From the NCBI GenBank assembly GCA_902783825.1, contig CACZSJ010000107.1, positions 1-7,453 on the forward strand: a stretch of 7,453 bases of DNA, read 5' to 3'. This DNA is from Oscillospiraceae bacterium (GTDB lineage: Bacteria; Bacillota; Clostridia; Oscillospirales; Oscillospiraceae). The notes under the pieces were generated by a model, which worked only from the letters and a program-made list of their open reading frames with translations, had not been told where the DNA came from and ran no database searches. This document shows, piece by piece, positions 4,798 to 7,453 of the stretch (its first letter is position 1; each line of letters begins with the position of its first letter). The position numbers and the translations under genes were made by a program.

Positions 4798-6194
4798 TGC
4801 CTGTTTACAACTGTTTCGCCCGGGAAGACGCTTACCCGGATCTGGACATGCAAGGCGCGGCGGAGCGTCTGGGCGCAGCCATCCGCTGCCGAACCGTCAA
4901 CGCCGCCGACCACAGCCTGACGGATTTCCGGGAGTTTGACCGGCTGCAGGAGCTGATGCGTCGGAGCTATCCCCACATCATGCGCAGCGGCCGTTTTGAA
5001 CAGATCGGCCATGCGGTACTCATCACCCTCCCCGGCAGTGACGAAAGCCTGCCCCCCTGCCTGTACATGTCCCATCAGGATGTGGTGCCGGTGGTGGAGG
5101 GCACGGAGGGCGACTGGCTCCACGGGCCTTTTTCCGGCGACCTGGACCAGGGCTATATCTGGGGGCGCGGCGCGCTGGACATCAAGAATATGGTCTTTGG
5201 GATTCTGGAGGCGGCGGAGTATCTGTTGGCCCGGGGGCAAGGCTTCCGCCGCACCGCCTATCTGGCTTTCGGCGATGATGAGGAGACCCTGAATCAGGGG
5301 GCGCTGGCCATTGCCCAGACCCTGGAGGAGCGCGGCGTCCGTCTGGAGTTCGTGCTGGACGAGGGCGGCGGCAAGCCGGAAGACGGGGCCGCCTTTGGCG
5401 CGCCGGGACTTTTCCTCGCGCCCGTGGGCATGGCGGAAAAGGGCTATGCGGATTTGGAGCTGTGTGTACAGAGCGCCGGCGGTCATTCCAGCCGGCCCTT
5501 TGGCGGCAGTTCTCTGGAGCATCTGGCCCGGGCCATCACCGCCATCACGGATCATCCCTTCCCCGCCCGCCTGCCGGAGCCCATGCGCGCCTGTTTGGAA
5601 GTCCTGGCTGAGCATATCAGCCAGGAGCCTCTGCGCAATCTGGTGGGCGATCTGCAGGGAAATGCCCAGGCCATCGCCGACTGCTGCGCCCGCGATCCGG
5701 CACTTTTCCCCTATGTAACCACCACCATCGCTCCCACCATGATCCAGGGCGGAAGCGCCGCCTGCAACGTCTTGCCCCAGAACATGCAGGCTGTAATCAA
5801 TTTCCGTCTGATTCCGGGAGACAGCACGGAAAGTCTGCTGGCCCACTGTCGGGAAGTCCTGGCAGGGCAGCCGGTAAGCCTGCGCTTTCAACAGGCCAAC
5901 GACCCCTCTTCCGTGGCACGAGGCGACAGTCTGGGCTACAGGCTGCTCCGGCAGACTTTGGGCGAGTTTTTTCCGCCGCTTCTGGTGGTGCCGTCCATGA
6001 CCGTGGGCGCCTCTGACGCCCGGCAGTACGAGCGCATTTGCGACAGCTGTCTGCGCTTCAGCCCCTTTCTGGCCGATGCGGAGGAAGTCCGCACCGGCGT
6101 CCACGGCACCAACGAACGGATTTCCCTGCGCAGCTACGCCCAGGGCATTCGGGTGTTGATCCGGCTGATGGAATTGGCCAATGTAAATGCATAA
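4794..6194 (+). CDS. M20-family metallopeptidase, PM20D1/carboxypeptidase S-like
   Basis: A 466-residue zinc amidohydrolase, predicted cytoplasmic because no signal peptide is seen. The family cleaves amide bonds next to amino acids: Gly-X dipeptides in yeast carboxypeptidase S, N-acyl amino acids in PM20D1. Metal-site motifs are complete: YMSHQDVVPV (91-100; His94, Asp96), WGRGALDIKN (123-132; bridging Asp129), FGDDEE (159-164; base Glu163, ligand Glu164), VLDEGGG (187-193; Asp189) and GVHGTNERIS (435-444; His437). The phrases EGTEGDWLHGPFSG, AYLAFGDDEE, GASDARQY and RFSPF are the closest fit to the PM20D1/CPS1 group rather than DapE. The lid or dimerisation domain lies at about 215-330 and includes SAGGHSSRPFGG (227-238). 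The ATG at 4794 overlaps the ATPase stop and has GGAGGA (4779-4784) 9 nt upstream; the ATG at 4797 is a weaker alternative. Being last in a lysine-controlled import operon suggests it frees lysine from an imported conjugate or dipeptide (inference). Confidence 0.9.
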   Translation: MMPVYNCFAREDAYPDLDMQGAAERLGAAIRCRTVNAADHSLTDFREFDRLQELMRRSYPHIMRSGRFEQIGHAVLITLPGSDESLPPCLYMSHQDVVPVVEGTEGDWLHGPFSGDLDQGYIWGRGALDIKNMVFGILEAAEYLLARGQGFRRTAYLAFGDDEETLNQGALAIAQTLEERGVRLEFVLDEGGGKPEDGAAFGAPGLFLAPVGMAEKGYADLELCVQSAGGHSSRPFGGSSLEHLARAITAITDHPFPARLPEPMRACLEVLAEHISQEPLRNLVGDLQGNAQAIADCCARDPALFPYVTTTIAPTMIQGGSAACNVLPQNMQAVINFRLIPGDSTESLLAHCREVLAGQPVSLRFQQANDPSSVARGDSLGYRLLRQTLGEFFPPLLVVPSMTVGASDARQYERICDSCLRFSPFLADAEEVRTGVHGTNERISLRSYAQGIRVLIRLMELANVNA

Positions 6195-6242
6195 AAAAGG
6201 CAAAAGGAGGAAGCGATCGCTTCTTCCTTTTGCCTTTTTCGT
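6194..6242. terminator. Long bidirectional intrinsic terminator of the transporter operon
   Basis: Bases 6194-6214 pair with 6219-6239 over 21 positions with a single G-T wobble (6209 with 6224) around a GATC loop. The arms start in AAAAAGG and end in CCTTTTT, so both strands have a U-tract, followed on the + strand by CGTTTTCG. It starts at the last base of the M20 enzyme's TAA stop and sits 16 bases from the stop of the convergent gene, so it probably ends transcription from both sides. Confidence 0.93.
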
Positions 6243-6257
6243 TTTCGTGTTCTCCGA

Positions 6258-6677
6258 TTAAAAGGCCAGCAGATTCAGGCCGATCTCCGGATCAAAGGCC
6301 CGATCCACCTCACCGTTGATCACGGTGATCACCATTTCGCATGTGGCGCTGATATGCGCGCTGTTTAAATGCCCGCCAAAAACCTGCCCATGCTCATCTC
6401 CGGCGCTCATGTGCAGATGGGCATAATAGGCCCCGTCCATGGTGCTGATGGTGCCGGTCAGGGAAACGATCTCAAAGCTACCGGTAAAGCTGTTTGCGTA
6501 GTACTTCTTCTCCTCGGTTTTGAACACGCCCACCGTAAAGCTGTCCACCGCCCCCAGCGCCGACACCTGGGCCAGACGAATCTGCTCCCGTTGGGCGATC
6601 TGCTGCAGCTGCTCCAGAATTTCCTCGCCCTTGTCCATCCGGGCGACAATCTGATTGTCAAAGCGCTTGTATTCCAT
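6258..6677 (-). CDS. PPC (DUF296) domain protein
   Basis: A 139-residue protein made up almost wholly of a PPC/DUF296 domain, the fold found alone in bacteria and joined to AT-hooks in plant AHL proteins. Visible hallmarks are LGAVDSFTVGVF (41-52), the FEIVSLTGTIS strand (68-78), HLHMSAGD (87-94) and GQVFGGHL (97-104). His87, His89 and His103 form the probable metal-binding cluster of the bacterial members, which are trimers in known structures. Start: ATG at 6677-6675, with GGAGAAGG (6691-6684) 6 nt upstream. A longer in-frame start at 6713 would add a basic MPARRRKRRRCE stretch but would include the ribosome binding site, so it is rejected. No AT-hook is present, and DNA binding should not be assumed; the biochemical role of the bacterial family is unsettled. 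It has its own promoter, divergent from the glycerate kinase gene. Confidence 0.92.
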   Translation of the reverse strand: MEYKRFDNQIVARMDKGEEILEQLQQIAQREQIRLAQVSALGAVDSFTVGVFKTEEKKYYANSFTGSFEIVSLTGTISTMDGAYYAHLHMSAGDEHGQVFGGHLNSAHISATCEMVITVINGEVDRAFDPEIGLNLLAF

Positions 6678-6733
6678 TTCGCACCTTCTCCTTTTCCTCC
6701 TGCGCGCAGGCAACGCGCGTTTTCTGTGAGCTC

Positions 6734-6762
6734 AGTATAGCCCATGCCCCGGGATTTTGCAA
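6734..6762 (-). promoter_or_regulatory. Promoter of the PPC-domain gene
   Basis: On the - strand, TTGCAA (6762-6757) and TATACT (6739-6734) are 17 bases apart. The -10 is 5/6 to consensus and the spacing ideal. The expected start is near 6727, giving a leader of about 50 nt. The -35 directly adjoins the -35 of the opposite promoter. Confidence 0.65.
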
Positions 6763-6779
6763 TTGCAAATCCTCCGGGG
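6747..6779. promoter_or_regulatory. Candidate operator: palindrome formed by two abutting -35 elements
   Basis: TTTGCAATTGCAAA (6756-6769) is a perfect 14-bp palindrome. It lies inside an imperfect dyad in which CCCCGG (6747-6752) is matched by CCGGGG (6774-6779), with the two axes offset by half a base. The inner palindrome covers the -35 hexamers of both divergent promoters, so any protein bound here would act on both genes. The bases are directly visible; the operator role is inference. Confidence 0.45.
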
Positions 6780-6790
6780 TATGTTACAAT
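6763..6790 (+). promoter_or_regulatory. Promoter of the glycerate kinase gene
   Basis: TTGCAA (6763-6768) and TACAAT (6785-6790) are 16 bases apart; the -10 is 5/6 to consensus and preceded by an ATGT context. The expected start is near 6797, giving a leader of about 20 nt that holds the GAAAGGA ribosome binding site. Confidence 0.6.
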
Positions 6791-6818
6791 AGAAAAAACA
6801 CGAAAGGACGCCGAATCC

Positions 6819-7453
6819 ATGAAAAAAGTGGTTTTGATCCCCGACTCCTTCAAAGGGACGCTATCTTCCTCGGATATCTGCTCCATTATGGAGCGGTGCA
6901 TTGCCGCCCGCTTCCCCGCCTGTCAGGTTTTGTCCATCCCGGTGGCCGACGGCGGCGAGGGCAGCGTGGATGCTTTTCTCACCGCCCTGGGAGGCGAGAA
7001 AATCCCTGTGACGGTGCAGGGCCCTTACGGAGAGCCTATGGCCTCCTTCTACGGTCTGCTGGACGGCGGTCAGACCGCCGTGGTGGAAATGGCCGCCTGT
7101 GCGGGGCTGCCCCTGGTGGATGGCCGCCGGGATCCCTCCCGCACCACCACCTACGGCGTGGGCCAGTTGATTCTGGCGGCGGCGGAACAGGGCGCGAAGC
7201 GGATCATCGTAGGTCTGGGCGGCAGCGCCACCAATGACGCCGGCTGCGGCGCGGCCGCGGCGGCGGGCGTCCGTTTTCTGGATCGGCAGGGTCAGAGCTT
7301 TATCCCCACCGGCGGCAGCCTGGAGCGGATCGCCTCGGTGGATCTGCGGGGCAGAAGTTCCCTGCTGGAAGGGGTAGAGCTGATCACCATGTGCGATATT
7401 GACAATCCCATGTACGGGGAAAGCGGCGCCGCTTACGTCTTTGCCCCGCAGAA
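6819..7453 (+). CDS. Glycerate 2-kinase (GarK/GlxK type), 3' end outside the window
   Basis: The first 211 residues of a glycerate kinase, an ATP-dependent enzyme that turns D-glycerate into 2-phosphoglycerate and so feeds it into lower glycolysis. The family is normally about 375-380 residues, so a little over half is present. Seen in order: VVLIPDSFKGTLSS (4-17), the family's N-terminal signature; PVADGGEGSVDAF (41-53); VEMAACAGLPLV (89-100); RTTTYGVGQLI (108-118); VGLGGSATNDAGCGAA (131-146); and MCDIDNPMYGESGAA (191-205). The frame is open to the right edge. Start: ATG at 6819, with GAAAGGA (6802-6808) 10 nt upstream. A strong promoter precedes it, abutting that of the divergent PPC-domain gene. 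No serine-glyoxylate or tartronate pathway neighbour is visible in the window. Confidence 0.96.
   Translation, partial: MKKVVLIPDSFKGTLSSSDICSIMERCIAARFPACQVLSIPVADGGEGSVDAFLTALGGEKIPVTVQGPYGEPMASFYGLLDGGQTAVVEMAACAGLPLVDGRRDPSRTTTYGVGQLILAAAEQGAKRIIVGLGGSATNDAGCGAAAAAGVRFLDRQGQSFIPTGGSLERIASVDLRGRSSLLEGVELITMCDIDNPMYGESGAAYVFAPQ

Noticed and set aside
4794..6194. Naming the M20 enzyme dapE because of the lysine context
   Set aside because: The EGTEGDWLHGPFSG, GASDARQY and GVHGTNERIS phrases and the 466-residue length fit the PM20D1/carboxypeptidase S group better than the roughly 375-residue DapE.
4773..6203. Long open frame on the - strand (476 codons) opposite the M20 enzyme
   Set aside because: It covers the M20 gene almost exactly in antisense, has no ribosome binding site of note and no recognisable domain.
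1..7453. CRISPR array, insertion sequence, toxin-antitoxin pair or defence island
   Set aside because: No regularly spaced direct repeats, transposase motifs, terminal inverted repeats or defence-type domains were found on either strand by reading.

Overview
The window reads as a piece of chromosome from a GC-rich Firmicute, most likely a gut-type Clostridia such as an Oscillospirales relative. The signs are strong purine-rich ribosome binding sites before almost every gene, a lipoprotein signal with a Leu-Ala-Ala-Cys lipobox, compact intrinsic terminators, a lysine riboswitch in front of an amino-acid ABC transporter, and protein families common in that group. No insertion sequence, CRISPR array, tRNA or rRNA was seen. 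The taxonomic placement is inference.

Left part (1-1526): the tail of an unidentified gene on the + strand faces a Crp/Fnr-type regulator on the - strand. A 16-bp perfect hairpin lies between them. The regulator is divergent from a small + strand gene for a 131-residue protein with one C-terminal membrane segment. Each of these two genes has its own recognisable promoter, and the small gene ends in an intrinsic terminator.

Central part (about 1598-6239): one operon. A TTGACA/TATCAT promoter leads into an untranslated leader that I recognise as a lysine riboswitch (L-box), followed by a strong intrinsic terminator. Four genes follow: a substrate-binding lipoprotein, a permease with an unusual N-terminal membrane extension, an ATPase, and an M20 metallopeptidase-family enzyme of the PM20D1/carboxypeptidase S type. 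The last two overlap by four bases (ATGA). The simplest reading is that low lysine lets transcription pass the terminator. The cell then makes an importer for lysine, or a lysine-containing compound, together with an intracellular amidase that could release lysine from an imported N-acyl or dipeptide form. Lysine control rests on sequence recognition; the enzyme's substrate is inferred from context. The operon closes with a long hairpin terminator shared with the convergent gene to its right.

Right part (6240-7453): a PPC/DUF296 domain protein on the - strand is divergent from a glycerate 2-kinase gene on the + strand that runs off the window. Their two promoters are back to back. The two -35 hexamers touch and together form a perfect palindrome inside a larger imperfect dyad, which suggests coupled control of the two genes.
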